Virus record (IMG/VR): IMGVR_UViG_3300009375_000046
Location: 1-20,597 of that record
Origin: a virus
DNA: 20,597 bases
Direction: 5' to 3' (one strand)
Shown here one piece after another: positions 1 to 9,168 of the stretch. The translations under genes were made by a program, and so were the position numbers. Numbering within the stretch: the stretch's first letter is position 1; each line of letters begins with the position of its first letter. The notes beneath the pieces are model-generated. The model made no database searches, was not told the origin of the DNA, and saw nothing but the letters and a program-made list of their open reading frames with translations.

Positions 1-1
1 T

Positions 2-439
2 AAAGCAGAAGATATTAAGATTGATAACTATGCAATAGCAGAACTTATTAAAAGAAAGTTTCCAGATTTAAGAAGTACATTAAATGTAATTCAAGGATAT
101 AAAGCAGAAGGGAAGCGTAATATTACTGCAGAAGATGTAAAGAAGTTTCATTCTATATACAAAGACGTATTTGAACTAGTATTTGATAATATAGACCCAG
201 TTGAAAATTATAAGTTAATAGTTAGTAACTATTCAAATAAAGTTGATGATGTAATGGCTGCGCTAGGGAGCGATTTTGTAGAATACATAGTAGCTGAAGA
301 AGAAGATGCTGTTAAGTTCATACCCAACGTGATTATAACCGTCGCAGAACATCAAGCACAGCGAGTGCATGTAATTGATGAGGTAGTTTCACTATTATCA
401 TTGGTTTATAAATTACAAACAATTATCAGAGGAGAATAG
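2..439 (+). CDS. 44: Clamp-loader large subunit, C-terminal part (T4 gp44-like), partial
   Basis: The frame is open from the window edge to a TAG at 437-439, giving 145 residues; the start and the AAA+ ATPase core lie upstream of the window. An early segment reads FPDLRSTLNVIQGY, which corresponds to the FPDFRKTI... stretch of T4 gp44, and is followed by an all-helical tail like the collar domain of clamp loaders. In T4, gp44 is the ATPase that, with gp62, loads the gp45 sliding clamp on DNA for the phage polymerase. The first in-frame ATG inside the window (254) is internal and not the real start. Neighbours support replication: an RNase H-type exonuclease begins 2 nt downstream and a possible gp62 follows. 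No ATPase motif is visible because the N-terminus is missing, so the call rests on C-terminal similarity and context. Confidence 0.7.
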   Translation, partial: KAEDIKIDNYAIAELIKRKFPDLRSTLNVIQGYKAEGKRNITAEDVKKFHSIYKDVFELVFDNIDPVENYKLIVSNYSNKVDDVMAALGSDFVEYIVAEEEDAVKFIPNVIITVAEHQAQRVHVIDEVVSLLSLVYKLQTIIRGE

Positions 440-441
440 AA

Positions 442-1602
442 ATGAATAAAGATTTACATACATTGGTTATTGATGGCAATTATTTTGCAATGTCAAGATT
501 ATTTGTGCTCCCAAGACCAAAGACTGGTGTGTTTATGAATGACAAAAAATCTATGAAAACATTTATGAATAAGCTTGCAATGGATTTTGCATATGAATTT
601 AGAATTTGGAGTCAAATTAGTAATAGATTTGTGTTTACATTAGATGCTAACTCATGGAGAAAAGATTTTAATAAAACATATAAAGCTAATAGAATACAGA
701 AAAATGATATAAATTGGGATAACGTGTGGACAACTATCAATGACTTTTCAGAGATACTTAAATCTCATGGAATTATTGTTAATAGAATAAATGGAACAGA
801 AGGCGATGATTTAATGTTTGCATGGTCCAGCTATCTTAATAGCAAAGATGAAAATGTTATTTTATGGACTGGTGATTCAGACTTGCACCAGCTAGTAAGT
901 TATAACAGATCAAACAACGCATACACGCTGTGTTACGGGTCAGTTAAATCCACGCTTTATGTATATCCTGGGTTTGAAAGATGGCTAAATGAAGAAAAAC
1001 AAGATGCAGATATATTCAACATTGGAGTATTACATAAAGATGCAATTAAAGACTCATTATTAAACATGATTAGAACTAACAAATGGAAGCTTGAACCTAT
1101 ATTTTGTGATGAATACGTATTTAAGAAAATTTTAATGGGAGATTCTGGAGATAACGTCAAATCAGTTATTGAAATTAAAAAAATGACTAAGACTGGTAAA
1201 GAAAGAACATATAGAATTACAGATAAAAAAGCTACTTTGATTTTAAATAAATTTAAAGAAGTACATAGACGAATGAGCATTATATACTTATTTGATGACA
1301 CATATCTAGATGATATTATAAATATTGTCATGGAGGTTGTGCAAAGTGATAGCACATATGCTGAAATAAAAAATGCATTACAGGACAATATAAGTTTAAT
1401 TCTTTTGCACCGTAAAACTATACCAGATGTGATTTATGAAGAAATGTTAAATGAAGTGGAGCTTTCGTATTTAAAAAGACAAGCATTGCAAGAATCTCTT
1501 CAGTCTAAAGATACAATATTAAGACATTCAAAGTACTACAAACAAAGTACTTCAATATCAGGTTTTACCATTGATGAAGAAACTAAAGCAACATTGTTTT
1601 AA
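442..1602 (+). CDS. rnh: RNase H / FEN-family 5'-3' exonuclease (T4 Rnh-like)
   Basis: A 386-residue protein with the acidic residues of the FEN/5'-3' exonuclease family: VIDGNY (D11), TLDANSWRK (D68), an arch-like basic stretch near 73-84, TEGDDLMFAW (E120, D122, D123), WTGDSDLHQL (D145, D147) and GDSGDN (D234, D237), the last being the helix-3-turn-helix region that binds DNA behind the cut site. In T4 this enzyme removes RNA primers and adjoining DNA from lagging-strand fragments. It is longer than T4 RNase H (about 305 aa), mainly through additions after residue 160 and at the C-terminus. The start is well supported by AGAGGAGA ending 6 nt before ATG. It lies 2 nt after the gp44 stop and its TAA overlaps the next ATG (TAATG), so the three genes probably form one operon with translational coupling. 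Confidence 0.87.
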   Translation: MNKDLHTLVIDGNYFAMSRLFVLPRPKTGVFMNDKKSMKTFMNKLAMDFAYEFRIWSQISNRFVFTLDANSWRKDFNKTYKANRIQKNDINWDNVWTTINDFSEILKSHGIIVNRINGTEGDDLMFAWSSYLNSKDENVILWTGDSDLHQLVSYNRSNNAYTLCYGSVKSTLYVYPGFERWLNEEKQDADIFNIGVLHKDAIKDSLLNMIRTNKWKLEPIFCDEYVFKKILMGDSGDNVKSVIEIKKMTKTGKERTYRITDKKATLILNKFKEVHRRMSIIYLFDDTYLDDIINIVMEVVQSDSTYAEIKNALQDNISLILLHRKTIPDVIYEEMLNEVELSYLKRQALQESLQSKDTILRHSKYYKQSTSISGFTIDEETKATLF

Positions 1603-2030
1603 TGAATACATCTAAGCTATTTGATTTTATAAAAGTAATGTTTAATCAAAAGCTTGGATACAGCAATGTATCTAATGCTGATAAGAAAAGACATGCGTTT
1701 ATGATTAATAGATTTTGGTCGATTAAACATCCAGAAACTGCAGGAGCTTTAAACATATTAAAAATCAATTCGGTAGAAGTAGTTAATTTATGGAGTAGAC
1801 TTGCATTAAATTATAAGAAAATACCATACTGGTTCTATACAAAAACAAAAAAGAAAAAAGCTAAAAGTTTAAATTTTAAGTATTCTGAAGAAGCAATTAA
1901 TAAATACATGAACATATATGAAGTAGATAGTTGTTCTTTAGCATCGCTCCAAAAGATGTACCCAAATGAGCTTAAAAAAGAGCTAACAGCTATTGAAAAG
2001 CAATTAAATGTTATATCTCCCAATAAATAA
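1602..2030 (+). CDS. Possible clamp-loader small subunit (gp62-like)
   Basis: A 142-residue basic, mostly helical protein with no enzymatic motif. The N-terminus (LFDFIKVMF) followed by HAFMINRFWSIKHPETAG resembles the layout of small gp62 proteins of marine T4-like phages, where a short helix is followed by F-x-V/I-N-R and a helical region. It overlaps the RNase H stop by one base (TAATG) and lies one gene after gp44; in T4, gp62 directly follows gp44 and partners it in the clamp loader. A lysine-rich stretch (TKTKKKKAK, about residues 80-88) could contact DNA. Similarity is by pattern and position only, so an unrelated conserved protein remains possible. Confidence 0.45.
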   Translation: MNTSKLFDFIKVMFNQKLGYSNVSNADKKRHAFMINRFWSIKHPETAGALNILKINSVEVVNLWSRLALNYKKIPYWFYTKTKKKKAKSLNFKYSEEAINKYMNIYEVDSCSLASLQKMYPNELKKELTAIEKQLNVISPNK

Positions 2031-2033
2031 GAT

Positions 2034-2049
2034 GAATATATAATAAAAA
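2034..2049 (+). promoter_or_regulatory. Shared leader element, possible second promoter class
   Basis: GAATATATAATAAAAA at 2034-2049 recurs exactly at 20072-20087. Its core TATATAATAAAAA also lies in the leader at 15564-15576. All three sit 12-17 nt ahead of a gene start, in gaps. It resembles the TATAAT box but differs from TATAAATA, and no clear -35 box accompanies it. It may be a different promoter class or simply a favoured A/T leader. Confidence 0.35.
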
Positions 2050-2065
2050 GCTAAATAAAAAAGAT

Positions 2066-4753
2066 ATGGCAGATTTTACACTATCAAATTTAGATATTAA
2101 TGTTTTTAAAAAACAAACATTTATTCAAATAGATGAGACTTTACCGGGTACCAATTGGGATTCAAATAAAGGCTGCTGGTCAACTACAGTTGATAATGTC
2201 AAAGTAAATGATTTTGATACTGGTTTAACAATTTCAGCAACACCATACGCAGATGCCGAGGTTCAGGTTTTTGTGAATGGAGTAAGAGTTGAAGTTGGTG
2301 ATGGAGATAAGCATAATACGACAGCAGGAGATAACACAGCAGCTTGCTATTTTTCAGGTGATAATGGAGAAACTGCCAGGCTCATAGATAATATAGAAAT
2401 AGGAGATAAATTTTATTGGAATACTATAATAGCAGGATATGCGTTAGATTATTTTGGTATAAGACATTCAAGTAATGATGATCTTGATTTTGCATATTTT
2501 CTAGAAGACGTAGATATAGAAGAATATTTAGAAGATAAATGGGTTCCTCAATATATGCAGCAAGAACTTTCTGTAGATACAGAAGGGAAACAGACCATAC
2601 TAATAGCTAAAGAGCATTCAGTAAGTTCAATAGGTGGCACCTTGGTTATTACATTGAATGAACCATATAAAAATGTAAAATCAATTCTATCATCATCATC
2701 AATAGTTAAAAGAGATAGAGGAACTATTTCAGGAACAGTTAGCGGTGCTAAAGGGACTGATACTATTTTCGGTACTAACGTTAGCTTCAACTCAGATGTA
2801 GCAGTTGGAGATATCATTTGGATAGACTCTAAACATAGCTACGTGATTAGTACAATATCAGGAGATACACTCGCAATTGTAGGAGAATTAAAAGAAGGTT
2901 TTAGTAATGCTACATACTTTTTAGGAGAATCAGACGATACTAAATTTGATAAATTTTTTAGATGGAGTATTGATAATGACATATATTCAGAATATTTTCC
3001 ACTAGATGATTTAACTTTACAGAATTTAGAATTAGATCCAAAGAATGATTTTTGGATAGAATATAAGTTTGAAGCAGCAGATCTTGAGCAAAACAGTGCA
3101 CTTTCTATAGTATCAATATCACTAGAGGTTGAAACTAATGATGGTATTTTAAGTATAATGCCGCAAATTGAATATGCTGGTGATTATTTTGATCCAGCTG
3201 GATTTGGAAACTTAATCATCGAAGAGATAAATACAGATAATGTATTTAAGCCTTATGATTTAGGAAGAGCAGATAAAGTATATGCACAACTTGTGGGTAT
3301 GACTAGTGACATATTTGGACATGATGTTAAGTATTTTAGAGTAGTTGCAAATGAAAGAAGTAAAGATGTTATTTTACATGAGTATTCTTTAAAGTCTGTA
3401 GCAGCAATCGGCGATATAAAAATCATGGTACCTAACAACGAGTTTCCTACACAAGAACTACAGTATAACCCATTTGGGATAGATTTTGATGAATTCGAGA
3501 TTCATGTCACGAAGAAAGCATTTCAAGAGATATTTGGAGCCAAAACAGAACCACGAGTAGATGATTATCTATATTTGCCAATTATGAATAGAATGTATTT
3601 AGTCAATTCAGTTATACCTGCAGATGAGTTTAACGTACAGCATACTTTCTATAGACTTCAATTAAATAAGTATGAAGATAAAGCTAGTATTGTTAAATCT
3701 GATGAAGTTCAGGAAGAAATGAATGATTTAATTACAGGAGTTGATGCAATATTTGGTGAAGAAGTGCAAGAAGAATTTGAAAAATCAACAAAGCCATTGC
3801 AATATTCTACAATAGGTGCTGGTAAAGATGATTTTGTCAGAAGCGACATTTCTGGAGACTTATCAATTATAGATGAAGACATTAATAACAGCTTTACAAT
3901 AGTATCAAAAAATCACTATGATCTATCAAACATCTCTAATAATAATATTGCAATAAAATATAGAGCAAGTTCAAAGCAAACGCATGAAGAAAGTAGAGCG
4001 TATTCGTTCTGGTTTAGAAGTCATTTGCAAGCTGATAATATAAAGGATGTAAGTTATTCATTATCTGATTCTGGGTATGTTCAATTAAGCTCTCCATACT
4101 TTGATAATGTATATACAGTGGGTGACTTTGTAGAACTTAAGCAATCTGGACAGATTAATGGTTTATTTCAAGTAAGAGAAGTTATTAGTGATACAAAATA
4201 TATGCTTGACTGGGCAGCTAGTGCAGTTCCTGCTACCGGTAAAGCAATATGGAAAGATGTAGTTACACCAATATGTTCAAATACAGATGACGTTACTAAA
4301 GGTATTAGTATTAAAATAATGAGAGGCTTTCTAGCATTTATTATTAATAATGATATTTATAAGTTTGAAACTCTTACAGATTATGAAAATGACACATGGC
4401 ATGCATTTATTATAAATCATAATAACATATTTAATCAACTTGGCGTATTTTTATACCATTTAGATACAAACATGACCCAGCGCTCTTGGGTACAAGGAGA
4501 CACGAATTTAGTTAAAGACTATAGACATACTGTAGACATTAACCCCTTATACGATATCAAAGAAGGTATTAATTGGGCTGTGCTTGGTGGGAATATAGAT
4601 TTAACAAATTTACGGATATTTAATAAGCCGTTAGATGAAGAGCAGCATTCTAATATATTAAATCAATACGTCGTTAGAGATTCAGATAAAGCAATACTTA
4701 TAGATAATGCACTTCCTCAAGTTAAACTAATGCGTTTAGCAAATAACAGATAA
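2066..4753 (+). CDS. Large chimeric virion protein with gp14-like neck segment and lectin-like C-terminus
   Basis: An 895-residue beta-rich protein of mixed make-up. Residues about 60-150 (VFVNGVRVEVG, CYFSGDNGETAR, GDKFYWN) resemble a module seen in marine phage structural proteins. About 215-290 is a small beta domain (GTISGTVSG ... VAVGDIIWID). About 455-545 (NPFGIDFDEFEIHVTKKAF, then DDYLYLPIMNRMYLVNSV, then a FYRLQLNKYE end) follows the pattern of T4 neck protein gp14. From about 620 the protein looks like a concanavalin/LamG-type lectin domain, ending in LTNLRIFNKPLDEEQ, with an inserted module at about 655-740. T4 gp14 is only about 256 aa, so this would be a much enlarged neck or head-completion protein, with possible surface-glycan binding. 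It lies just ahead of the terminase genes, where head-neck genes sit in T4-like phages. No Shine-Dalgarno is present: the 35-nt leader is A/T-rich. Other structural roles (decoration or fibre protein) are possible. Confidence 0.5.
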   Translation: MADFTLSNLDINVFKKQTFIQIDETLPGTNWDSNKGCWSTTVDNVKVNDFDTGLTISATPYADAEVQVFVNGVRVEVGDGDKHNTTAGDNTAACYFSGDNGETARLIDNIEIGDKFYWNTIIAGYALDYFGIRHSSNDDLDFAYFLEDVDIEEYLEDKWVPQYMQQELSVDTEGKQTILIAKEHSVSSIGGTLVITLNEPYKNVKSILSSSSIVKRDRGTISGTVSGAKGTDTIFGTNVSFNSDVAVGDIIWIDSKHSYVISTISGDTLAIVGELKEGFSNATYFLGESDDTKFDKFFRWSIDNDIYSEYFPLDDLTLQNLELDPKNDFWIEYKFEAADLEQNSALSIVSISLEVETNDGILSIMPQIEYAGDYFDPAGFGNLIIEEINTDNVFKPYDLGRADKVYAQLVGMTSDIFGHDVKYFRVVANERSKDVILHEYSLKSVAAIGDIKIMVPNNEFPTQELQYNPFGIDFDEFEIHVTKKAFQEIFGAKTEPRVDDYLYLPIMNRMYLVNSVIPADEFNVQHTFYRLQLNKYEDKASIVKSDEVQEEMNDLITGVDAIFGEEVQEEFEKSTKPLQYSTIGAGKDDFVRSDISGDLSIIDEDINNSFTIVSKNHYDLSNISNNNIAIKYRASSKQTHEESRAYSFWFRSHLQADNIKDVSYSLSDSGYVQLSSPYFDNVYTVGDFVELKQSGQINGLFQVREVISDTKYMLDWAASAVPATGKAIWKDVVTPICSNTDDVTKGISIKIMRGFLAFIINNDIYKFETLTDYENDTWHAFIINHNNIFNQLGVFLYHLDTNMTQRSWVQGDTNLVKDYRHTVDINPLYDIKEGINWAVLGGNIDLTNLRIFNKPLDEEQHSNILNQYVVRDSDKAILIDNALPQVKLMRLANNR

Positions 4754-4756
4754 TAT

Positions 4757-5374
4757 ATGATTAATAAAAAGAAGACACTTAAAGATCAATCTCAAGAAGT
4801 TGCAGATTCACTAGATGCATTTATATCAGACGATACTGTAGATATGGACAATACAGAAGGGCTTCCTTCTATGAGGCCAGTTGAAGATAATGATTATACT
4901 ATAATAAAGACAAGAGCACAAAAAAGAGCAGCTAAAGCAATAGATCAATTAATGTCGTTTTATCTTACTGCTGAGATTATAGAGCAAGAAAAGTATTTAA
5001 AGATAAAGGCAGAGATTGATAAAATGACATTATCAAGTTTAATGTTCCAGTTAGAAGCAGGAGAGATGGCATTAACAACACTATTAAAAACAATTGATTC
5101 TGGTGAACTTGCGCCCAGAATGTTTGAAGTTCTTGCAACACTTCAAAAATCAATGCTTGAAATTATCAAGTCACAAACTTTATATTTAATGGCGGCAGAA
5201 GAAGGTACTAAAAAACTCAGTAGAGATCTTGAAGTTTATAAGGGTAAAATGTTACAAGGTAAAGAAGAACCTAAGCAAGTTGAAGGTCATGTACATCGAG
5301 GTACAAAGAATTTAATGAAAGATATTCAAGGTAGTATAGATAGTGAATTTGAAGAAATTAAAGAAGATAACTAA
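4757..5374 (+). CDS. 16: Small terminase subunit (gp16-like)
   Basis: A 205-residue, charged, helical protein. After an acidic N-terminal tail (residues 1-45), a long helical stretch follows (about 55-170), including FEVLATLQKSMLEIIKSQTL and a final helix LSRDLEVYKGKM, with the coiled-coil character of T4-like small terminases (T4 gp16 is 164 aa). Small terminase forms a ring that recognises DNA and stimulates the large-subunit ATPase during packaging. The main support is position: the ATG lies 3 nt after the preceding stop and its own TAA overlaps the ATG of the unmistakable large terminase (TAATG), as gp16-gp17 do in T4. No Shine-Dalgarno precedes the start; translation probably continues from upstream. 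Confidence 0.72.
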   Translation: MINKKKTLKDQSQEVADSLDAFISDDTVDMDNTEGLPSMRPVEDNDYTIIKTRAQKRAAKAIDQLMSFYLTAEIIEQEKYLKIKAEIDKMTLSSLMFQLEAGEMALTTLLKTIDSGELAPRMFEVLATLQKSMLEIIKSQTLYLMAAEEGTKKLSRDLEVYKGKMLQGKEEPKQVEGHVHRGTKNLMKDIQGSIDSEFEEIKEDN

Positions 5375-7194
5375 TGCTAAATGGATCTTGGGTACCTAAT
5401 AGTGTTGCCAAAAGCAATGAAGTTGAGAAGTTTATATGGTCAACTAAACAGCTTAATGAATTAAACAAAGCTCAAGAAGAAGGCATTAACATTAAAATGG
5501 CAAGCCCTTATTATGAGGGTAATCCTAATCTCAGAAAAGGAAACCTGATATTTGAGTATACTAAAGATGAAATGGGAGAGATTCAGAGATGTGCTAAAGA
5601 CATTATTTATTTCGCAGAACATTATGCAAATGTAATGACTGATGATGGCATAGTGCTCATAAAACTAAGAGACTATCAAAAAGATATGTTGATAGATATG
5701 GTAGAAAATCGTTTTGTTATTGCAATGGCGAGTCGCCAAGTCGGAAAAACTATATTATCAAGTATTTTTATAGCATGGTTCAATCTGTTCAGTTTTGATA
5801 AAAATACAATGATTTTAGCGAATAAGGGAGCAACTACAAAGGAAATTATTGATAAGACAAAGGTTATTATAGAAAACTTACCATTTTTTATGAAACCCGG
5901 AGTAACGAAATATGATGTTATGGAGTCTAGATTTGATAATGGCTGTAGGATTGTTGGTCAAAGTACTACAGCAAAATCAGGTATTTCATTTACAATACAT
6001 TTGTTATTTTTAGATGAGTTTGCGCACATTCATCATTCTATACTAAATTCTTTTTATGAAAACGTGTTTCCTACCCTGTCAGCATCAAAAGTTAGTAGAA
6101 TTATTATTACTAGTACAGTTAATGGCTATAATAAATTTTATGATATCTATAATAAAGCTGAGAGGGGTATGAACGAGTTTCATTCAATTAGAGTTGATTG
6201 GTGGCAAGTCCCAGGAAGAGATGAAGAGTGGAAGCAAAAGGAAATTGCAAATCTCGGGAGCGAAGAGGCATTTAATAGACAATATGGCAATCAATTTATG
6301 TCAAATTCAACATTACTTTTAGATGGTGGGACATTAGATAGACTAACCAGATATAGAGAAGCATATACTAAAGAAACTTTAAATGTATTTGAAGATAGCT
6401 CAATAACAATCGACGATTATTTATTCTGGAGACCAGGCTTTGACATAGAATCTGTTAAAGATAAAAATAGATTTTTTGTCTTTTCAATTGATATAGCAGA
6501 GGGTTCTGGTGGAGATTATTCAGTAATTAACATGTTTGAAGTACTTCCGCTAGAACATGAATATTATAGATATTTAACTGACCCTGGTTCTTTGATTGAT
6601 TTATTTAAATTACAACAAATTGGAGTATTTAGAAGCAATGAGCATATCATTAAAGATTTTGCAAAGATCACATATATTTTAGCAATTGATATATTTGAGC
6701 AAGAAAATGTTAAGCTTGTAATTGAGTTTAATACATACGGGTCTGTGTTTATTAATGAGCTAAGAACTGTGTTTCCGCGTCGCAATAATTTTGATGATGA
6801 AATGATAGTTAGATTTAAGCATAGACATGATGCAAGAAAATATAATTATGGCTTAAAAATTAAAAAAGATAATAAACCCATTTTATGTCAAGCGTTTAAG
6901 AGATTAGCTGAAGAGCATAGAATTAACATAAACGAGGCAGAAACTATTAAGGAAATTCAAAGTTTTGGAAAAATGCCAAATGGGAGTTATGGTGGACAGA
7001 TGGGACATGATGATTTAGCAATGTCGATTGTAAATGTTACAGAGTTTTTAAATACTGTAGATTATGCAGATTATGCAGAAGAACTATTAGATGCAATAAA
7101 TGAAGATGATTATAAGATTATGGAGAACTTTATATTTGAAGATTCAAACTTAGAAGGCAATTTAAACTTTGACATATACTCATTATTATCTTAA
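5374..7194 (+). CDS. 17: Large terminase, ATPase and nuclease (gp17)
   Basis: A 606-residue packaging motor, near the T4 gp17 length (610). The ATPase half has Walker A SRQVGKT (residues 120-126), Walker B LLFLDEF (210-216, D214 and E215) and a coupling-type motif IIITSTVNG near 245. The RNase H-fold nuclease half has its three expected acidic residues: FSIDIAEGSG (D373), LVIEFNTYG (E451) and MGHDDLAMS (D546/D547). It cuts concatemeric DNA and drives it into the prohead through the portal. The start overlaps the gp16 stop by one base, indicating coupled translation. The gene is followed by a 65-nt gap holding a late promoter for the sheath gene, so gp16-gp17 and gp18 can be transcribed independently. 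Confidence 0.95.
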   Translation: MLNGSWVPNSVAKSNEVEKFIWSTKQLNELNKAQEEGINIKMASPYYEGNPNLRKGNLIFEYTKDEMGEIQRCAKDIIYFAEHYANVMTDDGIVLIKLRDYQKDMLIDMVENRFVIAMASRQVGKTILSSIFIAWFNLFSFDKNTMILANKGATTKEIIDKTKVIIENLPFFMKPGVTKYDVMESRFDNGCRIVGQSTTAKSGISFTIHLLFLDEFAHIHHSILNSFYENVFPTLSASKVSRIIITSTVNGYNKFYDIYNKAERGMNEFHSIRVDWWQVPGRDEEWKQKEIANLGSEEAFNRQYGNQFMSNSTLLLDGGTLDRLTRYREAYTKETLNVFEDSSITIDDYLFWRPGFDIESVKDKNRFFVFSIDIAEGSGGDYSVINMFEVLPLEHEYYRYLTDPGSLIDLFKLQQIGVFRSNEHIIKDFAKITYILAIDIFEQENVKLVIEFNTYGSVFINELRTVFPRRNNFDDEMIVRFKHRHDARKYNYGLKIKKDNKPILCQAFKRLAEEHRININEAETIKEIQSFGKMPNGSYGGQMGHDDLAMSIVNVTEFLNTVDYADYAEELLDAINEDDYKIMENFIFEDSNLEGNLNFDIYSLLS

Positions 7195-7225
7195 ATTTTA
7201 ATATTTATTAAAGAAAAGCTTGATA

Positions 7226-7233
7226 TATAAATA
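7226..7233 (+). promoter_or_regulatory. T4-type late promoter upstream of tail sheath
   Basis: Exact TATAAATA, the -10-like element of T4 late promoters, 26 nt ahead of the sheath ATG and in a non-coding gap. No -35 box is evident, as expected for this class. The leader downstream consists only of A/T-rich repeats of AATAAA type and contains no Shine-Dalgarno. Confidence 0.75.
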
Positions 7234-7259
7234 AAACCAATAAAATAAATAAAATTAAA

Positions 7260-9137
7260 ATGGCAATTTCACCACAATTAGCACAATTTAAATCAAGTGG
7301 GGTTTATCGTTTAGAGTTTGATAAAAGTCAAACTGTCAATATTCCAGCTGAAACTATAAGATTAGTAGTTGGATATTCAAATAAAGGCCCTGCTAATACT
7401 CCGATGTATATACCAGATACGTCGTTCTTTCAAGATGTTTACGGACCAATTGATAGAAAATTAGAAAGATTAGGTCATTTTTTCCATAGAAGTGCATTAA
7501 CTGCACTTGAAAGAGGACCTATTTTAGCATTGAACTTACATAACATAGGCGCAGGGGATACAGTAGATGCACTAGCAGTAGATGCTGATGCAACATTTAC
7601 AGCTGCATATAAAATAGATGGAGATTATCAAGATTTTTACAACAGAGAGAAATTTTGGTACCCTGAAGATGAAGCTATGCTAAATGCAATGGGCGTCAGT
7701 TCAAAGCTTTTAAACTTTGTAAATCTAAAACAAGATCCAATTACTATATTAGTAAAGAAATCAGAAAACACAGCAGGCTTTGAAATAGAAGCACAAGAAT
7801 GGTATGGAGTTGGGAATGTACCAGAATTTATTGCTGATGATGATCTCATTTCTGATTACTTAATTGAAGTAGCAGTTCTTAAAGGTGACTGGAGCGCAGA
7901 CTTGAGTTCTCATGCAGTATTTGGAGATTACTTCGACGCAAATGGTCTTTTATACACAACAATGGATGAATTCTTTAATCTTTCACAAGTTACAGTACTT
8001 GGAAGATACGAAGGTATTCTTATTCCAGATTTTGTAGATGGAGATGGAAATTCTATGTCGTTAGAAGATTCAATAAATTTCGAAACATCTAAAACAGGAT
8101 TATTCTGTGCAATAGATGATTCTAAATGGGATACTGAAAACCCAGTAGCAATGTCTGCGACACAACCTACTTCGTATGATATGAATAATCTTGATGGATT
8201 TGCTGCACCTGGTACAGATAATTTCTATAATCCAATTCTTGGTACGAATCTATTTAAAGCATTAATTAATAAAGATGAAGTATCATTTAGATATGTCGTT
8301 GATACATTTTCTAATGGAACTACAGCAGAATCTACTTTATCAAAACTAGCAAAAGCTAGACAAAATGCATTTGCAATTTGTAATGCACCATCAGTTGCTA
8401 CATTTAAAGCATCTGCTGATTATGTTGATTCAAGTGGTACAGTAAGTCCAATGAAAATATCTGAAAATTATGCATTTCCAAGCATTACTGATGGAGCAAA
8501 TTATTCAGGTTGGTACGGACCTCACATAATAGTTAAAGATAAAGGCAAATCAATTAAAGTGCCACCAGCAGCATACATTTCAAATAATTTTATTGATAAG
8601 TATACAGCAGCTACTCCTTGGGCAATTATTGCAGGACCAAGAAGAGGAGTTGTAGGTGGAACTGGTGTAGTTGGTTTAGAAGTTAACTTTGATAGAGAAG
8701 ATAGAGATTTTCTTGAACCGTTTGGCTATAATCCAATCATCTTCCAAAGAGGTGTTGGCTTAACTATCACTGGAAATAAAACAGCACAGCAATCAGTTAA
8801 ATCTGCACTATCTTCAGTACACGTAAGAGAAGTATTAATTTATATTGAAGATGGAATGGCTGCGATCCTTAAAAATTACTTATTTGAATTTAATACAGCA
8901 CAGACAAGACTTGAAATTAAAACATTAGCAGATAGCTTCATGAATACTGTTAAAGCAGAAGGAGGAGTTTATGACTTTAGAAATGTCATGGATTCTACTA
9001 ATAATTCTAACGAAGTAGTCGACGCAAACATGGGTATTCTTGATACTTTTGTAGAACCAGTTAAAGGTTTAGAAATTCTTGTTCATAGAACTACAGTTCT
9101 TAAAACAGGAGGTATTGCAACTGGCCAATATGTTTAA
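7260..9137 (+). CDS. 18: Tail sheath protein (gp18)
   Basis: A 625-residue contractile sheath subunit, close to T4 gp18 (659 aa). The N-terminus (SSGVYRLEFDKSQ ... LVVGYSNKGPANTP) is the conserved opening of myovirus sheath proteins. The C-terminal third (from about 515, VHVREVLIYIEDGMAAILKN, through EVVDANMGILDTFVEPVKGL) is the conserved core domain that links neighbouring subunits. Many copies stack around the tube and contract on host attachment. The gene has its own late promoter 26 nt upstream and no Shine-Dalgarno, yet it should be strongly expressed. The next late promoter begins 5 nt after its stop codon. Start choice: the ATG at 7260 follows the promoter and gives the expected MAISPQLAQ start. 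Confidence 0.93.
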   Translation: MAISPQLAQFKSSGVYRLEFDKSQTVNIPAETIRLVVGYSNKGPANTPMYIPDTSFFQDVYGPIDRKLERLGHFFHRSALTALERGPILALNLHNIGAGDTVDALAVDADATFTAAYKIDGDYQDFYNREKFWYPEDEAMLNAMGVSSKLLNFVNLKQDPITILVKKSENTAGFEIEAQEWYGVGNVPEFIADDDLISDYLIEVAVLKGDWSADLSSHAVFGDYFDANGLLYTTMDEFFNLSQVTVLGRYEGILIPDFVDGDGNSMSLEDSINFETSKTGLFCAIDDSKWDTENPVAMSATQPTSYDMNNLDGFAAPGTDNFYNPILGTNLFKALINKDEVSFRYVVDTFSNGTTAESTLSKLAKARQNAFAICNAPSVATFKASADYVDSSGTVSPMKISENYAFPSITDGANYSGWYGPHIIVKDKGKSIKVPPAAYISNNFIDKYTAATPWAIIAGPRRGVVGGTGVVGLEVNFDREDRDFLEPFGYNPIIFQRGVGLTITGNKTAQQSVKSALSSVHVREVLIYIEDGMAAILKNYLFEFNTAQTRLEIKTLADSFMNTVKAEGGVYDFRNVMDSTNNSNEVVDANMGILDTFVEPVKGLEILVHRTTVLKTGGIATGQYV

Positions 9138-9141
9138 AATA

Positions 9142-9149
9142 TATAAATA
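9142..9149 (+). promoter_or_regulatory. T4-type late promoter upstream of tail tube
   Basis: Exact TATAAATA, starting 5 nt after the sheath stop codon and ending 19 nt before the tube ATG. The intervening leader is A/T-only, with AAATA and TAA repeats and no Shine-Dalgarno. Confidence 0.75.
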
Positions 9150-9168
9150 AAATAAAATAATAATAATA

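Noticed and set aside
957-1388. Minus-strand frame of 143 codons inside the RNase H gene
   Set aside because: Fully opposite a well-supported gene, with no start signal, and a composition typical of a shadow frame.
4354-4361. TATTTATA (late-promoter octamer on the minus strand), also at 20336-20343
   Set aside because: Both lie inside plus-strand genes with no minus-strand gene to serve. In DNA this A/T-rich, chance copies are expected. The four plus-strand copies differ in all being in or at gaps just before genes.
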